A DNA stretch of 64,000 nucleotides from Ralstonia pickettii DTP0602 (GTDB taxonomy: Bacteria; Pseudomonadota; Gammaproteobacteria; Burkholderiales; Burkholderiaceae): contig CP006667.1 of assembly GCA_000471925.1 (NCBI GenBank), positions 4,340,001-4,404,000 on the forward strand. Reading direction: 5' to 3'. Numbering within the stretch: position 1 is the stretch's first letter; the number at the start of each line of letters is the position of its first letter. The notes under the pieces are model-generated. The model was not told the origin of the DNA. It ran no database searches and worked only from the letters and a program-made list of their open reading frames with translations. Positions 17,459 through 28,701 of this stretch are shown piece by piece. The position numbers were made by a program, and so were the translations under genes.

Positions 17459-18556
17459 TCACTTCTGTGCGGCGCGCAGCTTGCGGCTGTGGCGATGCAC
17501 TTCATCCACCAGCACGGTGACGTTCTCGGGCGGCGTGAACTGCGAGATGCCGTGGCCGAGGTTGAACACATGGCCGTCGCTGCCGCCGCCGGCGGCGTAG
17601 CTGTCGAGTACGCCGCGGACCTGCTCGCGGATCGCCGCTTCCGGGGCGAACAGCACGGTGGGATCGATATTGCCCTGCAGCGCCACGCGGCCGCCAGTGC
17701 GCTGGCGCGCCTGGGCCAGGTTGACGGTCCAGTCCAGCCCAATCGCATCGGCACCGGTGTCGGCCAGCGCCTCCAGCCACAGGCCGCCGCCCTTGGTGAA
17801 GACGATCGCCGGTACCTGCTCGCCGTCGTGCTCGCGCTTCAGGCCGGCCAGCACGCGGTGCATATAGGCCAGCGAGAAGGCCTGGTACATGCCGTCGGCG
17901 AGCGCCCCGCCCCAGGTGTCGAAGATCATCACGGCCTGCGCCCCGGCTTCGATCTGCGCGTTCAGGTAGGCGGTGACGGCCTCGGCGTTGATCTCGAGGA
18001 TGCGATGCATCAGGTCTGGACGGCCGTACATCATCGCCTTGACCGTGCGGAAATCGTCCGAACCGCTGCCTTCGACCATATAGCAGGCCAGCGTCCACGG
18101 GCTGCCGGAGAAGCCAATCAGCGGCACGCGCTGGCGCCCGTCCTGCACCAGCGCGCGGCGGATCTCGCTGACGGCGTCGAAGACGTACTGCAGCGACGTC
18201 ATGTCGGGCACGGCCAGCTTCTGCACGTCGGCCTCGGTGCGCAGCGGGTGCGCAAAGCGCGGGCCCTCGCCCTGCGCGAACGACAGGCCCAGGCCCATCG
18301 CGTCAGGCACGGTCAGGATATCGGAGAAGAGGATGGCCGCGTCCAGCGGATAGCGGTCCAGCGGCTGCAGGGTGACCTCGGTGGCGTAGGCCGGGTTCTT
18401 GGCCAGCCCGAGGAAGCTGCCGGCGCGGGCACGCGTGGCGTTGTACTCAGGCAGGTAGCGGCCTGCCTGGCGCATCAGCCACAGCGGCGTGTATTCGGTG
18501 GGCTGGCGGCGCAGCGCGCGCAGGAAGGTATCGTTCTGCAGAGCGGTCATGGTCAT
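17459..18556 (-). CDS. hemE: Uroporphyrinogen decarboxylase
   Basis: A 365-residue cytosolic enzyme of heme biosynthesis. It decarboxylates the four acetate side chains of uroporphyrinogen III to give coproporphyrinogen III, without a cofactor. Visible signatures are the N-terminal [15 protein letters not shown] motif (about residues 22-36, with the substrate-binding Arg), [14 protein letters not shown] with the catalytic Asp, and [24 protein letters not shown] and FNLGHGI come near the C-terminus. Length is normal for the family. The first ATG (18556) follows GAGGATG; a second in-frame ATG two codons on is possible. The gene stands alone on the minus strand. Confidence 0.97.
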   Translation of the reverse strand: MTMTALQNDTFLRALRRQPTEYTPLWLMRQAGRYLPEYNATRARAGSFLGLAKNPAYATEVTLQPLDRYPLDAAILFSDILTVPDAMGLGLSFAQGEGPRFAHPLRTEADVQKLAVPDMTSLQYVFDAVSEIRRALVQDGRQRVPLIGFSGSPWTLACYMVEGSGSDDFRTVKAMMYGRPDLMHRILEINAEAVTAYLNAQIEAGAQAVMIFDTWGGALADGMYQAFSLAYMHRVLAGLKREHDGEQVPAIVFTKGGGLWLEALADTGADAIGLDWTVNLAQARQRTGGRVALQGNIDPTVLFAPEAAIREQVRGVLDSYAAGGGSDGHVFNLGHGISQFTPPENVTVLVDEVHRHSRKLRAAQK

Positions 18557-18640
18557 CCTCGTAAGACCGCCATTCTAAGGGATGGCCGCGCCGCGCCGGA
18601 GCTTTGCGCGCCGCCTGTCCGGGAATCCGTGGGAATCCGC

Positions 18641-19591
18641 TCAGGCGTCGTGCAGCAGGTCGGCAAAGGCGGCGGCGGTGCGCCGCATCCATTCGCGCGC
18701 GCGTTCGGCTTCGGGCTGCAGGCGCGCGAAGCCGTGGGTCATGCCGCCGGCCTCGATGGTGATCACCGGGGCGTCATGGCGCACCAGGAAGTCGGCATAG
18801 GCCAGACCGTCGTCGCGCAGCACGTCGTGCGCGGCGACCACCACCACGGTCGCGGGCGGGCGCACCGGCGGTGCGGCCATCAGGTGCACGCGCGGGTCGG
18901 GGTGCGCGGCGCCTTGCGCCAGCGCTTCGGCGCCAATGAACTGGGTCCAGAACCACGCCATCTCGTCGCGCGTCAGGCCTGGGCCGTCGGCAAAGGCGCG
19001 GTAGCTTTCGGAGCTGAGTACCGGCGCCGTCACCGGGTAGATCAGCAACTGCGCGTTCACTCGCACCGCGTCGCCCCCGTTGAGCTGCTGCGCGGCCTGC
19101 GCGGCCAGGTGGCCGCCGGCGCTGTCGCCCGCCACCCCGAGGAAGTCCGGCGCCAGGCCAAGCGCCTGGCGCTGGCCGGAGAGCCACAGCACCGCGTCGG
19201 CGGCGTCGTCGCTGGGTGCCGGGTACGGATGCTCCGGCGCGAGCCGGTAGTCGACACTGGCAACCGCGCAGCCGGTATCGGCGGCCAGCAAGGCGGCCAC
19301 GGTGTGGTGCGTCTGCGCCGAGCCGATCACCCAGCCCCCGCCATGGAAGTAGACGATCAACCGCGGTGCCACTGCGCCTTGCGGACGGAACAGCCGCGCC
19401 CCCAGTGTGCGACCTGCCAGCGCGAGCTCCAGATCCTGCACCGCGATGCCCTCCGGGTCCGGCAGCAGCGACGCGGCCGCGATCTCGGCAAAGCGGGCCC
19501 GGTGCGCGGCGATGTCGGCCGGGGCCGGCTCCCCGGCGTAGCGGTCAGCAAGGCGGCGGTAGTAGGCGAGCAGTTGCGGATCGATGGCCAT
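18641..19591 (-). CDS. Alpha/beta hydrolase, hormone-sensitive-lipase type esterase
   Basis: A 316-residue serine esterase of the HSL (family IV) group. The oxyanion motif HGGGWVIGS and the nucleophile motif GDSAGG are both clear. The catalytic Asp (in DVLRDDGLAYADFL) and His (GGMTHGFAR) follow at the usual spacing. No signal peptide is seen, so it should act in the cytosol on short-chain acyl esters. The actual substrate is unknown. It lies between hemE and a CoA-binding protein gene, all on the same strand, with 84 and 66 bp gaps. Confidence 0.9.
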   Translation of the reverse strand: MAIDPQLLAYYRRLADRYAGEPAPADIAAHRARFAEIAAASLLPDPEGIAVQDLELALAGRTLGARLFRPQGAVAPRLIVYFHGGGWVIGSAQTHHTVAALLAADTGCAVASVDYRLAPEHPYPAPSDDAADAVLWLSGQRQALGLAPDFLGVAGDSAGGHLAAQAAQQLNGGDAVRVNAQLLIYPVTAPVLSSESYRAFADGPGLTRDEMAWFWTQFIGAEALAQGAAHPDPRVHLMAAPPVRPPATVVVVAAHDVLRDDGLAYADFLVRHDAPVITIEAGGMTHGFARLQPEAERAREWMRRTAAAFADLLHDA

Positions 19592-19657
19592 GGTTGGTGG
19601 CGGGGGAAAATTGGTAAGAAGGTGGGACAGGGTTGTGGATAACTTGCCCGGCTCGCT

Positions 19658-20098
19658 TCAGTCCAGGCCAAGCTGGCGTGTCAGCTCGATCTTGCTGCAG
19701 CAGTCCTGTACCGCCAGCAGGCCGGCGTCGACGGCACGGCGCACGGCTTCGTCGTTGACGATGCCCAGTTGCAGCCAGACCCCGCGCGCGCCGATGGCGA
19801 CGGCCTCGTTGACCACGGGCGGCGTATCCTCGGCCCGGCGGAAGATATCGACCCACTCGATGGGGGCCCCCGCCGCTGCCGCGGTGTCGGCCGCTTCACG
19901 TAGCGTGGCGTAACAGGTCTCGCCCAGGATGCGCTCGCCGGCGTGGCGCGGATTGACCGGCACGATACGGAAACCGTGGCCTTGCAGGAATTCGGCCACT
20001 TCGTGGCTGGGGCGCTCCGGACGGTCGGACAGTCCGACCACGGCCACGGTTTTCATCGCCAGCATGGCTTGTATCGCTTGCTGCATCTCGGGGGGCAT
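19658..20098 (-). CDS. CoA-binding (YccU-like) domain protein
   Basis: A 146-residue single-domain Rossmann protein. The N-terminal strand-loop KTVAVVGLSDRPERPSHEVAEFLQGHGF and the later PVNPRHAGERILGE match the CoA-binding fold found in YccU and in succinyl-CoA ligase alpha subunits. Only the nucleotide/CoA-binding domain is present. Proteins of this kind are widespread and their role is not established. ATG 20098 follows a purine-rich stretch. It may be co-transcribed with the esterase gene 66 bp downstream. Confidence 0.85.
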   Translation of the reverse strand: MPPEMQQAIQAMLAMKTVAVVGLSDRPERPSHEVAEFLQGHGFRIVPVNPRHAGERILGETCYATLREAADTAAAAGAPIEWVDIFRRAEDTPPVVNEAVAIGARGVWLQLGIVNDEAVRRAVDAGLLAVQDCCSKIELTRQLGLD

Positions 20099-20573
20099 TG
20101 CGTCTCCGGCATGTGGACAAGTCCTGCACCGGACACGGCCGGCGTGGGCAGCATCGGGCGCGACGTATCGAATCGTAACCGCGAATCGTCACGCAGGGCG
20201 ATGGTGCGCGAACGAACACGGTAAACCTGCCTGGAATGATAAGGTAGCTGCACGTTACGACATCGAACGCGGCGCCAACGTGCAAAAATGTGGCGAACGC
20301 GCCGGATCTTGGCACCGCCAGCTTTCAACTTCTTGCAAAACGATACATTTTGTTACTGCCATGCCGGGGAGTTTCCCCCACAATGCATTGACACACCCGC
20401 TGTCTGGGTGCGGCGCCCCGGCAAACAAAGGCTGTGCAGACCTAAAGGGGCGGTGAAGAAAGCCTTTTTGTAGTGTTTTTTGCAGTAACCCGATTTTCCG
20501 ATCCAGCAAAAACGCCGCTGGACCGGAGTACCAGGAAGACCGTTTGCAGCGCGTGGCCTTTGCGGCCTGTGTG

Positions 20574-20695
20574 CGGATATTGAATATCCGTTGCGCCTTG
20601 ATTGTCGACCTGGACCGAACCCGTTCCTTCGAATTGACCCCTCGAAGGGATTTTCCCGTCCGCGCGGAGCCTCCCCGGCCCGCGCGCTTTTTTTT
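20574..20695 (+). ncRNA. Candidate structured small RNA (3' part), function unknown
   Basis: Three consecutive hairpins occur. CGGATATT-G-AATATCCG is at 20574-20590. CCTTCGA (20626-20632) pairs with TCGAAGG (20642-20648). CGCGCGG (20661-20667) pairs with CCGCGCG (20680-20686) and is followed by C and eight Ts (20688-20695). The last is a textbook terminator on the plus strand, yet no plus-strand protein gene precedes it. A small RNA starting somewhere in 20400-20570 is the simplest reading. No promoter was identified and the family is not recognised. Confidence 0.3.
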
Positions 20696-20730
20696 GTCCA
20701 GGCGAGTCGAAAGCATATCGCTGTGCCCAC

Positions 20731-20760
20731 AAAAAAGGCAGCCTCGCGGCTGCCTTTTTT
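20731..20760 (-). terminator. Terminator of the ATP synthase operon
   Basis: A perfect 13-bp stem (AAAAAAGGCAGCC / GGCTGCCTTTTTT) with a TCGC loop, about 45 bp beyond the atpC stop. It is symmetric and could also stop plus-strand transcripts. Confidence 0.92.
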
Positions 20761-20806
20761 AAATGTCGCATCGAAAAAACAACAATGCGACGGTGCTGCT
20801 CTATTC

Positions 20807-21223
20807 TTACTTTTTACGACGCAGGCGGGCGATGGCAGCCAGCTGCGCGGCGGCCACGGCCAGCTCGCTCTGGGCGCGGGCCAGGTCCAGGTCGCTGCTC
20901 TGGTTCTGCATCAACTCCACGGCCGCACGCTTGGCTTCCTGGGCCTTGGCTTCGTCCAGGTCGCCACCGCGGATGGCGGTGTCGGCCAGCACGGTAACGT
21001 GCTTGGGCTGGACTTCGAGAATGCCGCCGGCAACGAACACGAACTCTTCGCTGCCGTCTTCCTTCTCGATCCGCACCGCACCCGGCTGGATGCGCGTGAT
21101 CAGCGGCGTGTGACCTGGCAGGATGCCCAGCTCACCCGACTCGCCCGGCAGCGCCACGAACTTCGCCGGGCCGGAGAAGATCGACGCTTCCGCGCTGACG
21201 ACGTCTACAAGAATGGTTGCCAT
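20807..21223 (-). CDS. atpC: ATP synthase F1 subunit epsilon
   Basis: A 138-residue subunit of the F1 central stalk, with an N-terminal beta sandwich ([40 protein letters not shown]) and a C-terminal two-helix domain ending RLRRKK. It contacts gamma and the c-ring and can inhibit ATP hydrolysis. ATG 21223 was chosen because family members start at this point (M-x-TIxxDVV); the in-frame upstream codons are leader. It is the last gene of the operon, 97 bp after atpD. Confidence 0.96.
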   Translation of the reverse strand: MATILVDVVSAEASIFSGPAKFVALPGESGELGILPGHTPLITRIQPGAVRIEKEDGSEEFVFVAGGILEVQPKHVTVLADTAIRGGDLDEAKAQEAKRAAVELMQNQSSDLDLARAQSELAVAAAQLAAIARLRRKK

Positions 21224-21320
21224 ATCAGATCCTTTCTCCAATCCCTTCGCTTCGGACGGCCGGACGCACATGGCGGCCGACCGTCACCCCTGCCGCGAGG
21301 CAGGAGCGTCAAAGCAAGGC

Positions 21321-22757
<1,437 letters not shown>

Positions 22758-23633
22758 TCAGACCGCTGCCGCGCCGCTGACGATCTCCGACAGTTCCTTG
22801 GTGATCGCTGCCTGCCGGGTCTTGTTGTAGTCCAGCTGCAATTCGCCGATCACGTTCTTGGCATTGTCGGATGCCGCCTTCATGGCCACCATGCGCGCCG
22901 ACTGCTCGGACGCCATGTTCTCGGCCACGGCCTGGTACACCAGCGCCTCGACGTAGCGGACCAACAGCTCTTCCACCACGGTCTGCGCGTCAGGCTCGTA
23001 GATGTAGTCCCACGAGTAGGCGCGCTTCTCTTCTTCCGTCTGCGACAGCTTGTCGGCGGCGAGCGGCAGCAGCTGCTCAACCAACGGTTCCTGCTTCATC
23101 GTGTTGATGAACTTGGTGTACGCCAAGTACACCGCGTCGACTTCACCGTTGGTGAATGCGTCGAGCTGGACCTTGATCGCGCCGATCAGCTTTTCCAGGT
23201 GCGGGGTGTCGCCGAGCTGCACCACATTCGACACCACCTTGGCGCCGATGCGACTCAGGAACTGCAGGCCCTTGCTGCCGATGGCAGTAGCTTTGACATC
23301 CACGCCGCGACCCTGCAGGCTCTTCAGCTCGTTGGTCACCGCACGCAGCACGTTCGTGTTCAGACCGCCGCACAGCCCCTTGTCGGTCGTGACCACGATC
23401 ATGCCGATGCGCTTGACTTCGCGCTCCTGCATGAACGGGTGCTTGAACTCGGGGTTGGCCGAAGCCAGGTGCGCCGCGATGTTGCGCACTTTCTCGGCGT
23501 AAGGACGGGCGTTGCGCATCCGCTCCTGCGCCTTGCGCATCTTGGATGCGGCGACCATCTCCATCGCCTTGGTGATCTTGCGCGTGTTCTGCACGCTCTT
23601 GATCTTGGTTCGAATCTCTTTCGTTCCGGCCAT
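22758..23633 (-). CDS. atpG: ATP synthase F1 subunit gamma
   Basis: A 291-residue rotor shaft of F1. The conserved N-terminal coiled coil ([36 protein letters not shown]) and C-terminal helix ([41 protein letters not shown]) are both intact. The middle Rossmann-like domain begins at [15 protein letters not shown]. It turns inside the alpha/beta hexamer and couples it to the c-ring. It lies between atpA (74 bp gap) and atpD. Confidence 0.98.
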   Translation of the reverse strand: MAGTKEIRTKIKSVQNTRKITKAMEMVAASKMRKAQERMRNARPYAEKVRNIAAHLASANPEFKHPFMQEREVKRIGMIVVTTDKGLCGGLNTNVLRAVTNELKSLQGRGVDVKATAIGSKGLQFLSRIGAKVVSNVVQLGDTPHLEKLIGAIKVQLDAFTNGEVDAVYLAYTKFINTMKQEPLVEQLLPLAADKLSQTEEEKRAYSWDYIYEPDAQTVVEELLVRYVEALVYQAVAENMASEQSARMVAMKAASDNAKNVIGELQLDYNKTRQAAITKELSEIVSGAAAV

Positions 23634-23707
23634 ATCTTCCTCTCCAGCCGAACCAGCGCCGCACCGGCGTGAGCCAGGCGCGGCGGTGGTGTCGGGGAAT
23701 CACGCGG

Positions 23708-25249
23708 TTAGAACGCGGCGGACTTCTTGAAATCCTCGATCGCAGCACGCAGTGCGGGCTCATCTTCCTTCGAGAGCACCTTGGTCTCTTCGATGCGGTT
23801 GACGAGGTCAGCGTACTTGGTCTTCAGATGGTCGTGCAGGCCCTTCTCGAACGGGAGGATGTCCTTCACTTCCACGTTGTCGAGGAAGCCATTGTTGGCT
23901 GCAAACAGCGACGCCGACAGCTGCCACACTTGCTGCGGCTGGTATTGCGCCTGCTTGAGCAGCTCGGTCACGCGGCGGCCGCGCTCCAGCTGCTTGCGGG
24001 TTGCGTCGTCGAGGTCCGAAGCGAACTGCGCGAACGCAGCCAGTTCACGGTACTGCGCCAGGTCGGTACGGATACCGCCGGCCAGGTTCTTCACCACCTT
24101 GGTCTGGGCAGCACCACCCACGCGCGACACCGAGATACCGGCGTTGATGGCGGGACGGATACCGGCGTTGAACAGGTCGGTTTCCAGGAAGATCTGGCCG
24201 TCCGTGATCGAGATCACGTTGGTCGGCACGAACGCGGACACGTCGCCGGCCTGCGTTTCGATCACCGGCAGCGCGGTCAGCGAACCGGTCTTGCCCTTGA
24301 CGGCGCCGTTGGTGAACTTCTCGACGTACTCGGCGTTCACGCGGGCAGCACGCTCCAGCAGGCGCGAGTGCAGATAGAACACGTCGCCCGGGTAAGCTTC
24401 ACGGCCCGGCGGGCGGCGCAGCAGCAGCGACACCTGGCGGTAGGCCCAGGCTTGCTTGGTCAGGTCGTCATAGACGATCAGCGCGTCTTCACCGCGGTCG
24501 CGGAAGTACTCGCCCATCGTGCAGCCGGCGTAGGCAGCCAGGTACTGCATGGCGGCCGAGTCCGAAGCGGCGGCGGCCACGACGACGGTGTATTCCATCG
24601 CGCCGTGCTCTTCCAGCTTGCGCACCACGTTGGCGATCGTCGAAGCCTTCTGGCCAATGGCGACGTACACGCAGTACATGCCCTTGCCCTTCTGGTTGAT
24701 GATCGCGTCGACCGCCACGGCGGTCTTGCCGGTCTGGCGGTCGCCAATGATCAGCTCACGCTGGCCACGGCCGATCGGCACCATCGAGTCGATCGACTTC
24801 AGGCCGGTCTGCACCGGCTGGCTCACCGACTGACGCGCGATCACGCCCGGGGCGACCTTCTCGATCACGTCCGTTTCCTTGGCGTTGATCGGGCCCTTGC
24901 CGTCGATCGGCTGGCCCAGCGTGTTGACCACGCGGCCCAGAAGTTCCTTGCCCACCGGCACTTCCAGAATGCGGCCGGTGCACTTGACCGTGTCGCCTTC
25001 GGAAATGTGTTCGTAGTCACCCAGCACCACGGCGCCGACCGAGTCGCGCTCGAGGTTCAGCGCGAGGCCGAAGGTGTTGCCGGGGAATTCCAGCATCTCG
25101 CCCTGCATCACGCCGGACAGGCCGTGCACGCGGCAGATACCATCGGTCACGGAGATCACCGTGCCGGTGTTGCGCACTTCAGCTTCAGCGCCAAGGCCCG
25201 AGATGCGGGTCTTGATCAGCTCGCTGATTTCTGAGGGGTTCAGTTGCAT
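23708..25249 (-). CDS. atpA: ATP synthase F1 subunit alpha
   Basis: The 513-residue regulatory nucleotide-binding subunit. N-terminal [14 protein letters not shown] contacts delta. Walker [16 protein letters not shown] lies near residue 169, and [47 protein letters not shown] follows. ATG 25249 is preferred over the in-frame GTG just before it because the family starts M-Q-L-N-x-SEIS. It is in the standard operon position, 39 bp after atpH. Confidence 0.98.
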   Translation of the reverse strand: MQLNPSEISELIKTRISGLGAEAEVRNTGTVISVTDGICRVHGLSGVMQGEMLEFPGNTFGLALNLERDSVGAVVLGDYEHISEGDTVKCTGRILEVPVGKELLGRVVNTLGQPIDGKGPINAKETDVIEKVAPGVIARQSVSQPVQTGLKSIDSMVPIGRGQRELIIGDRQTGKTAVAVDAIINQKGKGMYCVYVAIGQKASTIANVVRKLEEHGAMEYTVVVAAAASDSAAMQYLAAYAGCTMGEYFRDRGEDALIVYDDLTKQAWAYRQVSLLLRRPPGREAYPGDVFYLHSRLLERAARVNAEYVEKFTNGAVKGKTGSLTALPVIETQAGDVSAFVPTNVISITDGQIFLETDLFNAGIRPAINAGISVSRVGGAAQTKVVKNLAGGIRTDLAQYRELAAFAQFASDLDDATRKQLERGRRVTELLKQAQYQPQQVWQLSASLFAANNGFLDNVEVKDILPFEKGLHDHLKTKYADLVNRIEETKVLSKEDEPALRAAIEDFKKSAAF

Positions 25250-25288
25250 CACAATGCTCCTAATTCTTCAATCCGTCGGCCGGTGCGA

Positions 25289-25831
25289 TCAGGCGGTCAG
25301 CGCCACTTGCATGGCTGCCAGGCGCGAGCGCACGGAGGTGTCGAGCACTTCGTCGCCAACCTTGACGCTGACGCCGCCGATCAGGGACGGGTCCACCGCC
25401 ACCTGCGCGTGCAGCTTGCGGCCGAACTTGCGTTCGAGTGCGGCGACCAGGTCGTTCAGTTGCTGATCGTCCAGCGGGAAAGCGCTGGTGATCTCAACGT
25501 CGGACGACCCTTCGCGGGCGTTCTTGAGCGCATGGAACTGTTCGGCGATTTCAGGCATCACCGTCAGGCGGCCGTTCTCCACCAGCATCTGGACGAAGCG
25601 GCGTGCCTCGTCATTCAGCGGAGACTTCAGCACCGACAGGAACAGTTCAGCCAGCTTCTTGCCGGGAACGTTCGGATCGCCGGCGATCGCCTTCATGTCG
25701 GGATTGGCGGCAACCTGCCCCATTTCCGACACCAGCTCGGACCATGCACCCAGATTGCCTGCGCTCGACTCGCTAGCGACGCGGAACAGCGCCTCAGCAT
25801 AGGGACGGGCAATGGTTGCGGTTTCTGCCAT
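25289..25831 (-). CDS. atpH: ATP synthase F1 subunit delta
   Basis: A 180-residue (OSCP-type) stator subunit joining the F1 head to the b-subunit stalk. It begins [18 protein letters not shown], the conserved opening of the family, and ends with the segment [39 protein letters not shown]. Only two bases separate its ATG from the stop of atpF, so the two are translationally linked. Confidence 0.97.
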   Translation of the reverse strand: MAETATIARPYAEALFRVASESSAGNLGAWSELVSEMGQVAANPDMKAIAGDPNVPGKKLAELFLSVLKSPLNDEARRFVQMLVENGRLTVMPEIAEQFHALKNAREGSSDVEITSAFPLDDQQLNDLVAALERKFGRKLHAQVAVDPSLIGGVSVKVGDEVLDTSVRSRLAAMQVALTA

Positions 25832-25833
25832 GA

Positions 25834-26304
25834 TTAGAGCTCAGCCTTGAGTTGATTGAGCAGGTCGACGTGGACCTGCGCGTTCACTTCACGCTTGAGG
25901 ATCTGCTCGGCACCCTTGACAGCCAGCACGGCGACCTGGTCACGCAGTGATTCGCGTGCGCGGGTAACCTGCTGTTCGGCTTCGGCCTTGGCCTGGGCAA
26001 TGATGCGTGCGGCTTCTGCCTGGGCGTTGTGCTTGATCTCGTCTGCCGTCAGCTGGGCGCGCTTCTCGGCGTCAGCGACGCGTTGAGCGCCTTCGGTGCG
26101 GGCTTCGGCCATAGCCTGGTCCACACGCTTGTTGGCGAGTTCGAGCTCGGCCTTGCCCTTTTCGGCAGCGGCGAGGCCATCGGCGATCTTCGTTGCGCGT
26201 TCGTCGAGCGCCTTCACCAGCGGCGGCCAAATGAATTTGGCAACAACCCACCACAGGATGAAGAACACGACCATCTGCGCAAAAAACGTTGCGTTCAGAT
26301 TCAT
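25834..26304 (-). CDS. atpF: ATP synthase FO subunit b
   Basis: A 156-residue stator subunit. One N-terminal membrane helix ([24 protein letters not shown], about residues 5-28) is followed by a long charged helix that forms the right-handed dimeric coiled coil ([29 protein letters not shown] and onward). It holds the alpha/beta head against rotation. Starts ATG 26304, 99 bp after atpE. Confidence 0.97.
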   Translation of the reverse strand: MNLNATFFAQMVVFFILWWVVAKFIWPPLVKALDERATKIADGLAAAEKGKAELELANKRVDQAMAEARTEGAQRVADAEKRAQLTADEIKHNAQAEAARIIAQAKAEAEQQVTRARESLRDQVAVLAVKGAEQILKREVNAQVHVDLLNQLKAEL

Positions 26305-26403
26305 GGTGTGTTCCTTTCGGTAATCAAACTACAGATAAATGCACAAAAGGCGGCCAGGCTGGTGGCCCGCGCCGCCCGTCAGCATCATGCAGACCGAAAA
26401 GAA

Positions 26404-26685
<282 letters not shown>

Positions 26686-26732
26686 TTAGAGAGACTTAGA
26701 ACCAAAAAACCAAAAAACCAAAAAACCGGAAA

Positions 26733-27599
26733 TCAGTGGTGATCGTGAGCCTGGCCGATGTACACCAGCGTCAGCATCATGAAAATGAACGCCTGCAACA
26801 GAACGATCAGGATGTGGAAGATCGCCCAGACCGCGCCGGCCAGTACGTGGCCAACGAAGCCCAGCGCCGACAGGTCTGCGCTGAACGTCCAGATGGAGCC
26901 CAGCAGCGCGATCAGCAGGAACACGAGTTCGCCGGCGTACATGTTGCCAAACAACCGCATGCCGAGCGAAACGGCCTTGGCCAGGAATTCGATGAGGTTC
27001 AGGACCAGGTTGAACGGGGCCAGGTACCACTTGGCGCCGAACGGGGCCGAGAACAGCTCGTGCATGAAGCCGCCCGTGCCCTTGATCTTGAAGCTGTAGT
27101 AGATCATCAGCACCAGCACCGAGCACGACATGCCCAGCGTGCCGTTCAGGTCGGCCGTGGCCACCGCGCGGTGGTGGGGGAGATGGATGTGGAAGATGCC
27201 CAGGACGTGATTCAGGCCGTTGACCCAGTCCACCGGGATCAGGTCGATCGCGTTCATCATGGTGATCCAGCAGAACACCATCAGCGCCAGCGGCGCAATC
27301 CACGAACGGTCGCCGTGGATGATGCCCTTGGCCTGGTCGTCGACCATCTCGACGATCATCTCGACGAAGGCCTGGAAGCGGCCCGGCACGCCGGCGGTAA
27401 CGCGGCGCGCGGCGGCGTACAGGAACAGCACGGCAATGGCGCCGCACAGGACCGACCAGAACACCGTGTCGTAGTTGATCACGGAGAAGTCGACCACCGA
27501 CGCCTGCTTTCCGCCGACCGAGTTCAAGTTCTGCAAGTGTTCGGCGATATAGCCGGAGGGTGTCAGCGCGTGTTCGGCGCCTTGGGTAGCATCAGACAT
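26733..27599 (-). CDS. atpB: ATP synthase FO subunit a
   Basis: A 288-residue polytopic inner-membrane protein that forms the proton half-channels beside the c-ring. The essential Arg lies in the penultimate membrane region ([22 protein letters not shown]). The N-terminus [15 protein letters not shown] and the C-terminal [21 protein letters not shown] are typical of betaproteobacterial AtpB. ATG 27599 was chosen because upstream in-frame sequence is not conserved in character. It is 232 bp after atpI. Confidence 0.96.
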   Translation of the reverse strand: MSDATQGAEHALTPSGYIAEHLQNLNSVGGKQASVVDFSVINYDTVFWSVLCGAIAVLFLYAAARRVTAGVPGRFQAFVEMIVEMVDDQAKGIIHGDRSWIAPLALMVFCWITMMNAIDLIPVDWVNGLNHVLGIFHIHLPHHRAVATADLNGTLGMSCSVLVLMIYYSFKIKGTGGFMHELFSAPFGAKWYLAPFNLVLNLIEFLAKAVSLGMRLFGNMYAGELVFLLIALLGSIWTFSADLSALGFVGHVLAGAVWAIFHILIVLLQAFIFMMLTLVYIGQAHDHH

Positions 27600-27831
27600 G
27601 TCGATACGAACGGTATATTGCGAAATCTTCAGGCCGTGCGCAGCCACTCTCTGGCCAACGCCCGGTACGCGTCTTGCATCGCCTTCGGCGGATTCGCCGG
27701 TCACCGCAATGCAAGCGGGGTCCAACCTTGGCCGTGTCCGGTGTCACCACTGTGAAACCGTCACGGGAAAATCTTGATATTCCGTCTTGGCGCCCCACTT
27801 CCGGAGGAAGCACCGTCTTCGTGTGGCTGGC

Positions 27832-28335
27832 CTAGCGGATCACCAGGGCCACCACCCAATATGTCTTGAGCGCTAGCAGGAACGTGACCAGCATCGGCAC
27901 CCAACGCAGATCCCGGTACAGCACCACCACCAGCACCAGCAGTGCGGCCGTGCCAAAGACCTTGATCGCCTCGCCCAGCACCAGCCCGCTGATCGAAGCC
28001 CGGTCGCGCGCCAGCCACAAGCGGAACGCGAAGAACCCGCTCGGCACGAAGCACACGATGCCACCGAACAACGCCGACCAGCCGTACGGGCCTGGCTCTT
28101 TCGCGAACAGCGCCCAGCACAGTGCCGACAGCAGGGTGACGATCACCTGCGCCAGGACAACCTTGCCCGGGGTCATGCGCGACGGACGCAGCGCGCGCTC
28201 GCCAAACAGCCTTTCCACGTCGGCGCGCGTCAGCGGATCGACCGCTTCTTCCTCTCGGTCTGCGCCCTCTTTCCAGTCGTCCCAGTCATCTTCCTGACGG
28301 GACCCGGCGCTTCGCTGCTGACGGTCTCGAACCAC
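27832..28335 (-). CDS. atpI: ATP synthase subunit I (AtpI)
   Basis: A 167-residue protein with a charged cytosolic N-terminus (about 55 residues, DDWDDWKEGADREEEAVD) and four hydrophobic segments from residue 60 on. It matches the AtpI family, which aids c-ring assembly or Mg2+ supply. Position as first gene of the atp operon supports the call; sequence conservation in this family is low. The start is GTG at 28335, preceded by AGGAAGG. A sigma-70-like promoter lies 60-90 bp upstream. Confidence 0.85.
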   Translation of the reverse strand: MVRDRQQRSAGSRQEDDWDDWKEGADREEEAVDPLTRADVERLFGERALRPSRMTPGKVVLAQVIVTLLSALCWALFAKEPGPYGWSALFGGIVCFVPSGFFAFRLWLARDRASISGLVLGEAIKVFGTAALLVLVVVLYRDLRWVPMLVTFLLALKTYWVVALVIR

Positions 28336-28693
28336 TACCTTCCTGCCTCATTCCAGACCGGAACTTTTCGGCCCGGCCAGAATTCAAACCGCACGATTTT
28401 AAGGGGAACTACTGATTCGCGTCAATCTGCTTACAGTTAGCTTGCAGTGCATTGCGCACAACGGTTGCCATCACGATTGCATGATGGCTGCGTAAAAATT
28501 GCGCAGCAATAATGTTTGACGTAATTGGATTGCGCAGCGAACCCTGCGCATGATGGTGGATTAACGGCCACGCGGTACGTATACCGACCATTGAATTTGC
28601 TACTGCGGCGTGCACGCAACAGTCATCGCGGCAATGGCCGTTTATCGCACCGAATTGCGCGCGGAAATACTCTCGGAATTGCCTGATTAAAAA
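28336..28693. other. Intergenic region between parB and atpI with repeated TTGCGCA
   Basis: No gene is seen in these 358 bp. Besides the candidate atp promoter it holds TTGCGCA at 28452-28458, 28499-28505 and 28530-28536, and CTGCGCA at 28544-28550. A 7-bp dyad GCCATCA / TGATGGC lies at 28467-28488. The decamer ATTGCGCAGC occurs twice (28498-28507 and 28529-28538), 31 bp apart. These may be binding sites for an unidentified regulator. Confidence 0.45.
28396..28425 (-). promoter_or_regulatory. Candidate sigma-70 promoter of the atp operon
   Basis: On the minus strand TTGACG (28425-28420) is followed after 18 bp by TAAAAT (28401-28396), about 60 bp before the atpI start. This is the best promoter match in the region. 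Confidence 0.6.
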
Positions 28694-28701
28694 TCAGGCA
28701 A
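28679..28701 (-). terminator. parB: Hairpin overlapping the parB stop codon
   Basis: TTGCCTGAT and ATCAGGCAA form a 9-bp perfect stem around a five-base loop. The parB stop codon lies inside one arm. No T-tract follows the stem, so it may be a weak terminator or an mRNA-stabilising hairpin. Confidence 0.45.

Larger units (their letters stand above)
20099..20806. other. Long intergenic region between the CoA-binding gene and the atp operon
   Basis: No protein gene is convincing in these 708 bp; reading frames here lack family signatures. The stretch 20300-20500 is AT-rich with poly-T runs. From 20574 to 20695 there are three perfect or near-perfect stem-loops in a row. The last has an eight-T tail on the plus strand, suggesting an RNA gene. 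The atp operon terminator closes the region at 20731-20760. Confidence 0.5.

Noticed and set aside
20255..20716. A 153-codon minus-strand frame in the long gap before the atp operon
   Set aside because: No family features, no ribosome binding site that stands out, and it crosses the stem-loops and poly-T runs, which fit a non-coding region better.
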